From contig JAWQRO010000153.1 in NCBI GenBank assembly GCA_033557835.1, positions 1 through 52,308 of the forward strand: a stretch of 52,308 nucleotides of DNA, given 5' to 3'. Source of the stretch: Helochares maculicollis (lineage: Eukaryota; Arthropoda; Insecta; Coleoptera; Hydrophilidae). Both the position numbers and the translations under genes were made by a program. How positions within the stretch are numbered: the first letter of the stretch is position 1; the number at the start of each line of letters is the position of its first letter. Below are positions 33,101 through 44,880 of the stretch, in pieces. The notes under the pieces were generated by a model. The model worked only from the letters and a program-made list of their open reading frames with translations. It made no database searches and was not told the origin of the DNA.

Positions 33101-36026
33101 CACCTTCTGCATATATTTCATTTTTAAATTTTTTTGGTTTTACATTTAACACTTCACTAGTATTTAAGCTACGGCCTCTCTTAACTCCTCGGCGTGTCGA
33201 AAGCGTTGATTTTCCTATTGATTTACTTTCTAAGAAAACGAGATCATCTTCGTCTTTTGCATGCGTTGGTGTTTCTTTGCAAGAGTCAGATTCAGGGTGG
33301 CTACTCTCCATTTTACTTGAATTACTTTCATATGAACTGTTTGAGGAAAGACTCTGCAAAGTGTTATCATTGTCTGTTGCAAAAGAGTCTCCTTTAGAGC
33401 TCTCAGAAATGTTTATAAATTCAACAGAAGTGCCATTTTTCAAATTTCTGCTCTCTTTTGAAGAAGCATTTAATAAAACAGATTTTCTTAAAGATTTACG
33501 AACTGATTTTTTAATTGAAGCTGTTTGTTTTTTAGCAGGTAACGATTTAGTTCTTTTTACAGACTTCACTTCAGTTTGCAGATGAGCCACTTCTGCATTC
33601 TGTATAACAGTCGGCGATTCCGAACATCCAGATTGTAACATAGACTTATTAGCATGTGAAATTCTAGAAGACCTACGCACTGAACGCTTTTCGGATAATA
33701 CTTCGTCGTCTATTTTAGACCATTCAGTTTTTTGTTGTGGTGTTAAATATAAAGAATCTGTATTGGCACTTTGTTGAAATGTTTCTACTTGATGTATCTT
33801 CCTTGAGTCTCTGGATCTTAATTTCTTAGTCCCCTTACCAAGTTCAGAAGTTGAATTTAGCTCGCTTTTGTTGTTCAACTGACAGGAAGGCTCCTTTAAT
33901 TCATCAACAGAAATTTCTAACTTTTCCTCAGATAGCCTAACACTTCCCTTAGATTTTCTTGAAGACATCCTTGACTTATTTATAGAATTGTTTGTATTAG
34001 AAACACGAGAACAATCTGTTGTTTCATTCAATAGTAAGTCTTCTTGGCTGCTATTTACACTACTGGTAAATACTTTTGACAAGCTCTTTTGGCTCAAGAT
34101 TTTAGAAGAATCATCTATTAGGTGTGGGGTCTCTGTGTGAATAATAGAAACTGTTGATTTCCTATTTGATTCGTTAATATTGTATTTTGAGTCTTGCGAA
34201 AGATCGTTTTTTTCAAAAGACAATCCTGTTAAGGGCTCAGCTAATGGAGAATCACAGTCTGATCTATGAAATCGACGGTTTGTAGTTGTTTTTGTTGTAG
34301 GTAATGGAGTGGACTCGATAAAAGACAAGTTGCTGTAAGCCGCACCACTTAAATTACTCGTCAATGATTTATTAGAAATATTTGAGTTTTGACTACTATT
34401 GAAAGTGGAAAGTCGTTTTGTTTCTTTAGAAATAGATCGGTTCTTGGATATATTCTTCATTTGTGATGTTGAATTGTCCAAAGTTGTCTTATTTGCTGAC
34501 GTATTCATGTGGGGTAGAGACTTCCTTAGATTCCCAAAAGACTCCTTTACTTCATCAACAGAAGTTTCTAACTTTTCCTCAGAAACCGTAACACTTCCCT
34601 TAGATTTTCTTGAAGACATCCTCGACTTATTTATAGAGTTATTTGTATTAGAGGAATTGTCTCTACTATAATTTGTGACATTTTCCTTCAGCCTAGACAA
34701 TTTCCTAGACGATTCATTTTGACTCGAATAATTTAATGATCCATTGTTAGAAAAACGGCTTCTTCTTGAAGATATACGTAGATTTGATTGTAAAGAGGTA
34801 TTCTTAACTGGGGTAATCAAATCATTTGTGATAAATGGACCAGATTCTGAAAATCTTAAAGATTTCCTGGATTTTTCTCGTTTATCCCTTACAGAACTAT
34901 TAGTTCCTGCAGAAATGTTTGTACTATTATCCAAGCTAATATTTTGTTTGCTGGACGATTTTAAAACAGACTTTGAAGCTTCTGTAATTACTGGAGTACT
35001 ACTTAAGCGATTTTTAAAGTCAGGCGAATCGTTTTGGGATAAATCGAACATTTCTTTGTTAGTACTCACTGCAGACACATGTATTGGAATACCAGATCGT
35101 TTTTTAATACTTGATCCTAATGGTATACCTTTAGGTGTTTTAAAGGGTGTTGATGCTTCGGCAATTTTCTGGTTTGGTGTTTGCATATCCAATGAATAGT
35201 CTGAGGAGGATGTATCAAAATGTATTACAGAATTATGTTTTTTATTTGCTCCTTCAAAGCACATATTAGTTGATGTGTCTGCAATTTTGAATGCAGGAGA
35301 GCTTTCTTTATTAATTCTTGGACAGGACATTCGCGCCTTTTTATGAGACTTTTTAAGAGGTGTTTTATTACTTAATGCTGATGTATTGTTAGGCGGAGTG
35401 CTGAAGTCAATTGTGTCATCCTTTTTAGTTGGAGTTGGGGGAATAATATTTATTGTCGGCACTGAAGTGCTAATCCTTAAGGATTTCCTGTGTACAAAAA
35501 TGGTTGTTATAGTTTTATCAATGCTTATAATTAGCCTATATATTATGAAAAAGTAGAAAAAACGTAGTCTTTCATTAGAAATAAATAAAACATACCTTAA
35601 TCGGGGCGAGTTGGCACATTTCACAGGGATTGCATCAAGCGTTAGTCGATTTTTAAGATTCTGCTTCTGTTCAACAGCCAAAATCTTAGCATACTTATCC
35701 TCACTAACGTTTTCACTTTCATAAACAAAACGCTTTGAACCCACAGTAATCAAGTCATTTGATTTTAACAATTTTTGAGTGTAGATTGGTAGTTTGTTCA
35801 CCAAAACTGGATTTGGCGCTTCGTTAATAAGTAATGCTATACCTTCGTCATTTATTTTGACACAGCAATGTATGTCTTTAATTTTTGAATCATCTGTTTT
35901 AATCCTTATTTTGGCAGCTAAAGATCGACCGATGGAGTAAAGGCTATTCTTTTGTAGGGGAATCCCCTTTCTTTCTTTTTTGCAGATCCACAAATGCCCA
36001 CAGCAGTCTTCAGCTTCTACATCCAT
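30153..36026 (-). CDS. Ki-67-like FHA and tandem-repeat protein
   Basis: Exons 36026-35596, 35487-30791 and 30406-30153 join in phase to 1793 residues. Residues about 8-105 form an FHA domain, with YSIGR, AKIRI, DIHCCVKI, NPVLVNKLPIY, NDLITVG and KRFVYESE. These align with the Ki-67 FHA (GR, DIRI, QHCKI, NPTQVNG, GDVITI, FRYE). A long Ser/Asn-rich disordered region follows. Twelve units of 17-22 residues with SP.N[DR]L...G.K..[FL] fill residues 1036-1261 and recall the Ki-67 repeats (DL.GLKELFQTP). The last third is basic, with a Thr/Lys tract and several R.TR..R[RK] motifs. KVQF at 1735-1738 fits a PP1-docking RVxF. Vertebrate Ki-67 coats mitotic chromosomes and recruits PP1; the same role here is inferred. 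MDC1-type proteins also start with an FHA, but no BRCT domains follow here. Confidence 0.85.
32136..32813 (-). repeat. Twelve-unit tandem protein-coding repeat
   Basis: Within the Ki-67-like gene, twelve consecutive units of 17-22 codons start with SP or TP and follow SP.N[DR]L(S/T)..xG[ILV]K..[FL]. Units 1-8 alternate between a D type (..NDLTNVxGIKxIFKR) and an R type (..NRLSxxxGLKRML), so the underlying period is a doublet of about 37 codons. Units 9-12 are all D type and less regular. Each unit carries a minimal SP or TP site, which suits cyclin-dependent kinase phosphorylation. Confidence 0.9.
33891..34000 (-). repeat. Internal duplication in Ki-67-like gene, copy A
   Basis: 110 bp nearly identical to 34542-34651, with about nine differences. 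It encodes NTNNSINKSRMSSRKSKGSV followed by RLSEEKLEISVDELKEP. The partner copy encodes the same segment with VTVSEEKLETSVDEVKES. The duplication is direct, in frame, 651 bp apart and recent compared with the rest of the gene. Confidence 0.85.
34542..34651 (-). repeat. Internal duplication in Ki-67-like gene, copy B
   Basis: Partner of 33891-34000, encoding the same Ser/Lys-rich segment (KSRMSSRKSKGSV) upstream in the protein. Confidence 0.85.
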
Positions 36027-38288
36027 ATTTGTAAAAGAATATTTATTCTGAAAACAAAAATGTTTTTACTAAAAATTATTATAATATAAGGTAAGGTGCC
36101 AGACGTTTATTTTCAGTGTTATAAAAAAAATTGCGCGTCCACCCAACACTGCACAATTTTTTCCAAATATAAAATATTAAGTGGACTTGTTTAAAGGACA
36201 TGACATAAAGGGTGACAACACTATTGCTGATAATAAATTAAACATGAATATGCCTGCTGCCTAAATACAGACAATTGTTATTGCAAAAGAGACCATCAGT
36301 TAGAAGTTTGGGGTACAATTTACCTACCTAAGAGTATAGACGAATGAAAATTAGGACAGTTTTGAAGAATTCAAAGATGGCAAGCAGAATATATAGGACA
36401 CTAAAAGACGCAACGAGTAAGCAGGCAAAAAAATATGTATAATTTTTGTGCAACCACTCATGACTTATTATATAAATGAATATATTAGGGATCATATATG
36501 AGCATGAAAGGTACGAATAGATGACGATGTGAGAAAAGTATGCAATATTCAACATATATGTATGATAGGCACGTGCCATAAAATGCTTTGATGTACATAG
36601 AAAGATTCGTAGAAATCATCATCGTAATTAGAAGTAAGAAGATGAATGCCTAAAATAGAAATAAGAAAAAATGAGATACTTTGACATAAATAGACATGAT
36701 TCATGATCATACCCCAAACCAACAGCTAAAAAGCTATAAAACTACAGCTTTGAAAAAGTGTTTCTATAGTGCACATTTCGTAAAGAATTTAGTTAATATT
36801 AATTTAACTGCTTTACTGTCATATCATACAAAATCTTATGAGTTATTAAATCTTCTGAAAATATATTTTTTGTAGACCAATTCATATAAAATTGGACGTT
36901 TGATTATGCAATTCATCTAAAAAGGTTGTCTCATATGAATGGTGACAAAATTTCAGTTTTCAAAAACTATCCTCCCGAGGAACTTATACAAGTTAAAAAA
37001 TTCCTTCACCATGGAAAAGGTTTTGATAAATTTTGTTCCAGCACTCTGATAACTATTAATCAACTAGATACAAATTGCATTTTAACAAACCAGTAGATTT
37101 TCTGTGTCTTCTGCAACGCTACACTTAAATCTAGATGTTTTCGACTTAATACTTTTAACAGACTATAATAATTGTAAATAATATTATAAATGAATGCATC
37201 TAAATATTTGAAAAATTATGGTCTTAAAAGTGTACGCCTTAGAAGCATATCTTGTAATGTGGTAAATTTTTCTGGATTAAAAACTCTGCAAATTATCTAC
37301 TTCACTGGATAAATGTGAATTATCTTTCAATACTAAGCTGTTTTTCATCATCAATTATTTTATTCATTCCATTCCTATAAATGGCTTACGTTCCTTAAAG
37401 AACCACAAATTTTGCTTCCTTTATCATTTTCTCCTTAGGTATATGTAAAGTTTCTAAATAAACATTTTACATATTATGTGGTTTCTAATAATGAAATTTA
37501 CCTTAAATTTAAATTCGAACAGGAAAATTTAGTGTTTACCCTAGGTGTGGTGAGGTCTTCGCAATTCAGACAGTGGATGTGTTGTGTACTCTTTACAATA
37601 ACAAATATCTCTAAACAAAAACAGTTTAAATTTAATGTAAGTAAGAATTGACGCGATAACGTGATTACAAATCCAAATTGTTACTATAAAAGTATCGTAA
37701 GCTGTTATAAAATATGCAAACACAAACAAAACGTAATGGTTTGTGACGCTGACTGTACCATACTAACCGCCACTAAAACATTTCAAACGTAATCGTTTTA
37801 AAACCATTTTTTTAGCATCGTATTTTTTGTTTTATACATACTTATAGCAATAATCCTTACCTGCCAATATTTCTTAAGGGTTATCGATATCCTACACGAT
37901 AAATTAAGCAACTTTTCTATAACCACAGTTTCATATTTTTAATATAGACGCGCACACACAATCTTTCTGTAACTAACAAACGAACGGTCACAACCAATAC
38001 TTGGGCATGCGCATGTGCTGAAATCAAATGAGCTTTAATTTCAACATTAATATATATTAATATTAGCGTAGGATATCTCTAAAGGCATTTTTAAATACGT
38101 TAAATAGTTTATTACGATGAATTAAATTTTTATTTTTCAAAAACTAAATTATTTTAATCTATGAATTTGTCACAAAAATCGTATTCAATTATCTCATTGG
38201 CTTCATTTTAAATTTCAGCGTCTGATTGGTCCGTTCAAACTACTACTAATCTGAGCAGCGTTCTCACGATTTATGATCGTTATGCACG
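36027..38288. other. Divergent intergenic region, Ki-67-like and UBOX5 genes
   Basis: 2.26 kb, AT-rich, with no coding exon or transposon that I can support. Small frames at 36328-36579 and 37541-37729 are hydrophobic and AT-driven. Near the UBOX5 end there are promoter-like words: CCAAT at 37994-37998, TGCGCATGTGC at 38008-38018 (one base from the NRF1/Ewg consensus) and an inverted CCAAT (ATTGG) at 38225-38229. Confidence 0.45.
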
Positions 38289-39536
38289 ATGTTTGATTTT
38301 CTAAATCCGAAATTGATGCCGAAAGTATCAACGAAAACAGCAAGTCTAGATGGATATGAACCTGATAATCTAATAAGCAGCAACATGTTAATAAAATCTC
38401 GCGGATTTATAGCATTCACATCAATAAAACCACCAGTTGATATAGATTTTCAGTTAATCTGTCCAGTTAATATTCATTACATAACAATATCTACAGTCAA
38501 CGGCACACAAAAAACGACAGGCATTGAAATATTAGCGAAGAATCCAAAAAGTCACTCGATTTCTCTCGCACAAGCAGTCTTCGAACAACCCGGAATAGTT
38601 TTTTGCAACAGCCGCATGTATTCCAGAAGCATTCCGCCTCCGAACTGCTCTAGCTTTCATTTGGCTTTCTTCAAAAACCACACCTTTAGACAATTTACTA
38701 ATGCTGTAGAAGTAAAAATTAGGATTATCCGAACTGATCGTAACACAGTCCCTTGTTTAAGTAAAGTAGAAATTTGGGGCAACGTTTCCAAAATTTGTTC
38801 CCAGACCACAATGGACACCATTCACCAAATAATGAACAAAGGCCTAGATAAAAGAAAAAGCATGGATGCCAATTCGTCATCAGAGATGAGTACCACATTC
38901 CAAATTCCTGATGATTTTAAAGATGCACTTACTTATGAAATCATGTCTATACCTATGACTTTACCTAGTGGGCACACAGTCGACCGCACTACATTAGACA
39001 AATGCATAAGTCATGATAATGCTTATGGACGTCAAGCCTCTGATCCGTTTACAGGTTTACAGTTTACTGAAAGTCGAAAACCAGTTTTGAACGTAGCGTT
39101 GAAGTCGAGGATCGATATGTTTCTACTAGAAAATTTGCACAGGAAAGAAGTAGCAAATGTGCAACGAACTGTTGGCTCTCTCAATGCGGGAAATAATCAT
39201 AAGAGAAGAACTACTAATAATGAAAATAACCAACTAAAATGTATTTCTAATAAAAAAATTAAACTAGACTCGGAATCTGGAGATGCAAGTTTAGTGGAGT
39301 GTATTAATAAAGTAATGAACAGTGATAAATTCATTCGATTCACTGAAGTTAATGAACAACAGATAATTAAAAAGTCGTGTGAAATGTGTAATACTAGTGA
39401 AAATTTGTATGAAATTCCCTGTTTGCATTTATATTGCAGGGTGTGTCTTTTGAAACTTTGTAAGGAATTAAAATGTGATAAATGTAAATGTAATTTTACC
39501 AGAAAAGAACCTAAAAAATATCATACTGTTGAATGA
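38289..39536 (+). CDS. Ubox5: U-box and RING protein, UBOX5/RNF37 type ubiquitin ligase
   Basis: A single exon encodes 415 residues (human UBOX5 about 540). The N-terminal region resembles the RNF37 family: FLNPKLMPKVSTKTASLDGY at the start, a beta-rich domain with PVDIDFQLICPVNIHYITI, and SKVEIWGNVSK near 160. The U-box begins at residue 206 (IPDDFKDALTYEIMSIPMTL), continues with PSGHTVDRTTLDKC and DPFTGLQF, and ends near 280. A zinc-binding C-terminal module with CEMC (364-367), CLHLYCRVC and CDKC has the spacing of a compact RING, as in RNF37. The family works as an E3 ubiquitin ligase in the nucleus with UbcH7-type E2 enzymes; the substrate is unknown. AATAAA at 39572-39577 follows the stop. 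A CCAAT box lies 60 bp before the start. Confidence 0.93.
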   Translation: MFDFLNPKLMPKVSTKTASLDGYEPDNLISSNMLIKSRGFIAFTSIKPPVDIDFQLICPVNIHYITISTVNGTQKTTGIEILAKNPKSHSISLAQAVFEQPGIVFCNSRMYSRSIPPPNCSSFHLAFFKNHTFRQFTNAVEVKIRIIRTDRNTVPCLSKVEIWGNVSKICSQTTMDTIHQIMNKGLDKRKSMDANSSSEMSTTFQIPDDFKDALTYEIMSIPMTLPSGHTVDRTTLDKCISHDNAYGRQASDPFTGLQFTESRKPVLNVALKSRIDMFLLENLHRKEVANVQRTVGSLNAGNNHKRRTTNNENNQLKCISNKKIKLDSESGDASLVECINKVMNSDKFIRFTEVNEQQIIKKSCEMCNTSENLYEIPCLHLYCRVCLLKLCKELKCDKCKCNFTRKEPKKYHTVE

Positions 39537-40852
39537 GTAGGGTGCATACTTATTCAATGAGTGTAACTGAAAATAAATGTTGCTACTGTTATATTAATAT
39601 AGGTTTTTAGAAAACAGACTGCGGGTATAAATTTAACCTTTTCCTTTCCTGTTTTGATGTTTATCTCCACCAGTATAGAAATATTCTTGTTGAATTATTA
39701 TAATAGTGTATAAGGCAAAAAACCGTTTCTTAGTTTGTAGGAAGAAAGCAGTTACTAGTTTTATATGTTATTCTCCTGATTGACATTTATGTTCTGGTCC
39801 AAAAATTTTAAAAACCATTTACAAGATCTTTCATTAAACATATTACTTGTGTATTTTAGCAATTAGTTTATTAATTATAGACTGACCCCCAAACATTAAA
39901 ATAGTCTGTTTTTAAGTTAATGTTTTGTCACGTAGTACTAAATTTTTTATATTTGTAATTAAAAAGAAGATATGTTGGACATATAAGAGAATACATTGAT
40001 TCTATAATGTAAAAAAATACACTGGGTATGATGAGACAAATGAAGAGAATTTTGCAGGATATTTTTGCCAGAATAAGCATTCCCTTCAAATAGCTTCCCA
40101 TATTATACGCATTATGGAAATTTACGATAACCTTGTAAATATCTCACCAAACTTAAATTTAGATGACATTTTTATATTATTTTATTTAAATTTAATGTAC
40201 CAATGGAAGCGCATAAGATATATTTACTCTATTTAGTTCTTTATTGCATATTTGGATCGAATGATATTAATTTGTAGTAAATAGTGTTTTCCCCACCTGA
40301 TGTACTATATTTCAATTTAAACTTGTTTTTATTCAAATTTACCTTAAAATTCCATAACAATGTTGGTTTTAAATAACAGATTTTGCATTATACGTTATTT
40401 AATTACTGTTTTTTTTGTAAGTAATGCACATTTACAATTAAAAACCATTTTTATAAAATTTCGTATGAGAACTTGGGCAAGGAATAATATCGTTTGTGCC
40501 TAGTCATGTTCGCCATTAAACGATGACGTCACTATATAACTCGTGTCTTCTGTCATTCTACATATCTATTTTGTGCTGTACCGGCAACCAAAAGCAGGAA
40601 TTAGATAATGCAGCGAGACTGGTTAAATTATTAAAGGGTGAAAAGGGCCAAAATGAAAGCAACAAAGAAGAAGAAATAAGATACAGATTACTCGTTATCT
40701 GCTTCGCGAAGCTACCAACTTATAAGGAAATCTATGTTGCCAACTGAGCTTCCATTTACGTTTTAGTAGATTGCGTCTGTAATAGAAAGGTGTTGACATT
40801 CCAATAACTATAAAGCTTTTAGTCAAAAGGCTACTATTTATTCAATTTAACA
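39537..40852. other. UBOX5 3' side and Bap60 promoter region
   Basis: AT-rich. It contains the UBOX5 3' UTR and, near 40524, a CRE plus TATA-like arrangement. The frame at 40523-40747 probably lies in the Bap60 5' leader and resembles no known protein. Confidence 0.4.
40524..40539 (+). promoter_or_regulatory. Palindromic CRE beside a TATA-like box
   Basis: TGACGTCA at 40524-40531 is a perfect CREB/ATF palindrome and is followed at once by TATATAA (40533-40539). An initiator-like TCATTC sits about 20 bp further on, slightly closer than is usual. The site is 310-330 bp before the Bap60 start codon. The arrangement suggests a promoter; use by Bap60 is inferred from position. Confidence 0.45.
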
Positions 40853-43579
40853 ATGGCACAACGATTTCCTGGACCTCCTAACCCTGTGCCAGGAGGGCCA
40901 CCTCCTCAAAGGTACCCTCCACCTCCGCAAAATCCAGGAATGAGGCAATATCCCGGGCAAAATTTTCCGGTAATGGTAACTACCCACTTCATTGATCATT
41001 TATGTATTAAGGGTCGAACTTCTATTATTCGAATATCCGCAAAAATGTTAGATACAGACTTGCACTACGTTCGTATTAAAGATATAACTCGAGTTAACCT
41101 AACCTGTTGTAAATAGGCCACTCTACAAACAATTAAAGATGTCTCGAGTAATTCTAGATTTTTTACTCTCTACACCTCATTCATTACACTTTATTTAGGG
41201 ACGATCATAACTGGAGGTACTAACGTACCCACAATACCTTCTTCTCACTTGCAATTACAATTTAAAAATTTCACTATTAATATTAATTATCCGATTTGGC
41301 AATCGATGCTAGTATATTTTAGCAGTATTAAGACTGAAATATTGCCTATAGTCATTGAAAGTACAAGCAAACGCATGCACATTATTTCTTTCGTAGAGAG
41401 ACCTAAAATGCACGGCTACCAATAAATATATATTAAAACCATTCAATTCTGATTACACAGTTGTGAATATTTTTAGCCAAGAACGGGATTTACACCCCCT
41501 CCAAATTTGGGGACTAGTGGAGGTACTATGATGCAGCGACCACCCCAGCAGCCATATTCGCCTATGAGAGGAGGACCAATGCAAAATCCACCAGTTAAAC
41601 GACCAGTAGAGTCTAGAAGTGGCTTACAGCAACAAAAGACGTAACTATAACAATATATGCCCTATACAGTACTACATCTTAAACTTCATCATTTATTATA
41701 TTATTATAGCTTCATTTGTGAGAAATTTATAATTTATATGCCTTTTCTTTATTTAATTGTCACTATTATCTATGTTACCATACATTTTCACCTCGATAAT
41801 TATCAATTTTCAGTGCTAACAAACAAATAATTTTATTAAGTTTTATTTGTTGATATTTCGAATAGTATATTTACATATATATTCCACTTAATTTTTATTT
41901 AAAAAACGGATCCATATTAATTTCAATAAATATGTCATTCATTGGAGTTAACATTCAACTTGTCGGAAATATAGCTACATATTCTGGAAAGATTATTTTC
42001 TGCATTTCTGGCCACAAAAATGTTTTTATTGAAATAGCAATAAAATTTATATATACTCTTCCCTATGACTTGAGGAAATTCCAGTCAATGAGTGACTCTT
42101 TAGTTAATTTATATCTAAGCTTAAGAACTTAATAATGATATAGACTCTAACTTCGTACATTCATATTAAAACAAGGCACTCCGAAATGAATCGGCATATT
42201 TCATCCTGTCAAAATCATCATGCTCATCATTTAACAGTTAATACAACATATCTGAAAACAATATCTTTGAAGTGTGTTTATATACATCAAATAAAAGCTA
42301 TAATTTATTCTATGAGCTAATGTTTTATATAATTTAATAGATTTTGGAAACAAATTGTTCCAGGGACTACACTCATGGCACCAGTAAAAAGAAAAAGAAG
42401 CTTGCAGATAAAATTTTACCTCAGAAAGTACGAGACCTTGTTCCTGAGAGTCAAGCATACATGGATTTGCTAGCATTTGAGCGAAAATTGGACTCGACAA
42501 TCATGCGTAAACGCTTGGACATTCAAGAAGCTTTGAAGCGCCCCATGAAACAAAAGCGCAAACTAAGAATTTTTATATCTAACACCTTCTATCCGAGCAA
42601 GGAGCCAAACGCAGAAGGGCCTGATGGGCCTGCTCAAGATGGGGCTGTGGCTTCTTGGGAACTTCGTGTAGAAGGAAGACTTCTAGATGATACTAAAAAT
42701 GATCCTAACAAAGTAAAACGTAAATTTTCATCGTTTTTTAAATCCTTGGTTATTGAATTAGATAAAGAGCTCTATGGCCCAGATAATCATTTGGTGGAAT
42801 GGCATAGAACTCTTACTACTCAAGAAACCGATGGGTTTCAAGTTAAACGGCCTGGAGACAAAAACGTTCGTTGTACAATTTTACTGTTGTTAGATTATCA
42901 GCCACTGCAGTTTAAACTAGACCCACGTTTAGCTCGATTGCTCGGTGTTCATACTCAGACTAGACCTGTGATCATTTCAGCCCTTTGGCAGTACATTAAA
43001 ACGCATCGCTTACAAGATTCCTGCGAACGTGAGTACATCGTTTGTGACAAGTACTTGGAACAGATATTTGGTTGTCCGAAAATGAAGTTCGCAGAAATAC
43101 CTCAACGCCTAAATCCATTACTTCATCCTCCAGATCCAATTGTTATTAATCACGTTATATCTGTAGAAGGAGGTGGCGAAAGTAAACAAACTGCTTGCTA
43201 CGATATCGACGTTGAAGTTGATGACACTCTTAAAAATCAGATGAATAATTTCTTGCTTAGCACTGCAAGTCAGCAAGAAATCCAAGGCCTAGATGCAAAG
43301 ATACATGAAACTGTGGATACCATCAATCAATTAAAGACCAACAGGGAGTTCTTCCTTAGTTTTGCCAAGGATCCTCAAATGTTCATACATAAATGGATTG
43401 TGTCTCAGTGCCGTGATTTGAAAACTATTACAGATGTCGTCGGGAACCCTGAAGAAGAACGGAAAGCCGATTTTTACCACCAGCCGTGGGCACAGGAAGC
43501 TGTTTGCAGGTATTTTTACACTAAAGTGCAGCAAAAACGTGCCGAATTGGAACAAGCTCTTGGGATACGCAACAATTAG
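40853..43579 (+). CDS. Bap60: Brahma-associated protein 60 kDa (BAF60/SMARCD)
   Basis: Exons 40853-40969, 41477-41640 and 42364-43579 join in phase (0, then 2) to 498 residues, close to Drosophila Bap60. It is a core subunit of the Brahma SWI/SNF nucleosome-remodelling complex and links it to transcription factors. The N-terminus is Pro/Gly/Gln-rich (MAQRFPGPPNPVPGGPPPQR). The conserved body starts with KKKKKLADKILPQKVRDLVP and contains QKRKLRIFISNTFYP and WELRVEGRLLDD. The SWIB/MDM2 domain runs from about KLDPRLARLLGVHTQTRP through ALWQYIKTHRLQD to MKFAEIPQRLNPLLHPPDPI. The C-terminal coiled region ends in FYHQPWAQEAVCRYFY and a short tail. Identification is certain. Confidence 0.98.
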
Positions 43580-43830
43580 TTATAGTATTAAACTTTTGCT
43601 AAGACTAGGTATACTTAATACAATATTTGATAATCCTTTCTATATTACTTAGGCAAAAATGTATTTTCTTTTACAATTATATTATTAAATATTGATAACA
43701 AAATGCAGATGTGGTTTTGTTTTAGTTATTCGGGGAAAGAACAAAAAAAATATATTTTTTTTGTTGTAAATTTATTATTTAAACACTATTCAGAGGCATA
43801 AGATGTTTTACTAGCTCTTATTCTTAACAA

Positions 43831-44880
43831 TTTCGCTTCATAATTTAAGAAGCATTGTCGGAAGTGATGTTTATTTTTATAATAATTGTTTATAAACAAA
43901 TATTTTATTTGTTAGTAAGCAATTAGTTGCTTTGGTTACTTTAGTGCCTTCTTTGTTTTTTAGTAGTAAGTATGGCTTCGTATTCTGGCGGAAGGTCGGC
44001 AATATCTTTCTTACTACTGCAAGAATTTTCTGTGTTACTGTGCAGTGTTTGTTCCTTTGCATGTTTTACTAATGCAGTGGTGTTCGGTTTAATACTAGTG
44101 TCTGATTTATATCTGGCTTTAAGTGGCTGAGACATCGATCCAATGTAATTTTTATTGCATTCCTTGCAATTGATTTTGTAGACTACATTGTTTAAGTCAT
44201 TCTTGTTGATTTTGTTTTTTGTATTCGTTAGTATAGATGGCTTTTTTTGCTGTGCTGAAGGCTGATATATTGAATTTGGCCAGTTACTTTTTATGGATAT
44301 ATGATTAATAAAGGAAATTGGAACATATTTTGAATTTTTTTTTTGTTTTCTCTTATGCGGTATCGTTTGTTATATAAAAGATTGTATTTTTTATTAATTT
44401 ATATGGGTAGATATTTTCCAAAAAGGATTTTTCAATTTTTCTCATATTTTATGCTTTGCATTTTTCCTGTGATAATTTAATGGATTTTGTTAGGATGTTC
44501 TTTTGTGATATTGGGTGGTTCGAGTCGATATGTCTATATATCCAGCAGTGTGTATGTTTTTGGTGCCAGTTTGTTGTAATTTTATTATCATCTTCATGTA
44601 TTAATGATACATATATGTATATATATTTTTTATTATGATTGAAACGTTATTTAGTGATGTATGTTTAATTGCTGCTATTGCTTAGTTTCGCTTCATTTTA
44701 GAAAATACATTGTTACAAGTGATGTTTATTCTTAAATTTTAATGTTTGAAACAAGAATTTTAATTATCGGTAAAAAATTAGTTGTGTTAGCTTCTTTAGT
44801 ACTGTCTTAAGTGTTTCTCAAAGTAATGCTTTATATTCTGCGGGTAGGTCAGGTCAGACGATATCTTTTGTTTTATTTCA
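43831..44880 (-). mobile_element. Penelope-like retroelement remnant, tandem partial copies
   Basis: Minus-strand pieces match the C-terminal half of Penelope-like elements. At about 44500-44580 a frame reads NWHQKHTHCWIYRHIDSNHP followed by ISQKNILTKSIK, like the NW.KKPT..GRYLN..S.HP..hK stretch after the reverse transcriptase. At about 44080-44195 a GIY-YIG endonuclease start reads VVYKINCKECNKNYIGSMSQ and continues to 43941 (LVKHAKEQTLH..). Stops and frameshifts separate the pieces. The end of the element is repeated: 43831-44040 resembles 44686-44890, offset by about 855 bp. Such direct tandem partial copies are typical of this group. It is a dead fragment. Confidence 0.75.

Noticed and set aside
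31359..35199. Several plus-strand frames up to 171 codons inside the Ki-67-like gene
   Set aside because: They are antisense shadows of a long open coding exon, with repeats mirrored from the opposite strand.
30153..36026. Idea that this gene encodes an MDC1/Mu2-type DNA damage mediator
   Set aside because: MDC1 proteins pair the FHA with C-terminal BRCT domains; none is present, and the repeat array and FHA motif order fit Ki-67 better.
36328..37729. Hydrophobic minus-strand frames in the region between the Ki-67-like and UBOX5 genes
   Set aside because: Short, AT-driven and rich in Ile/Phe/Tyr; no start context, splice sites or family resemblance.
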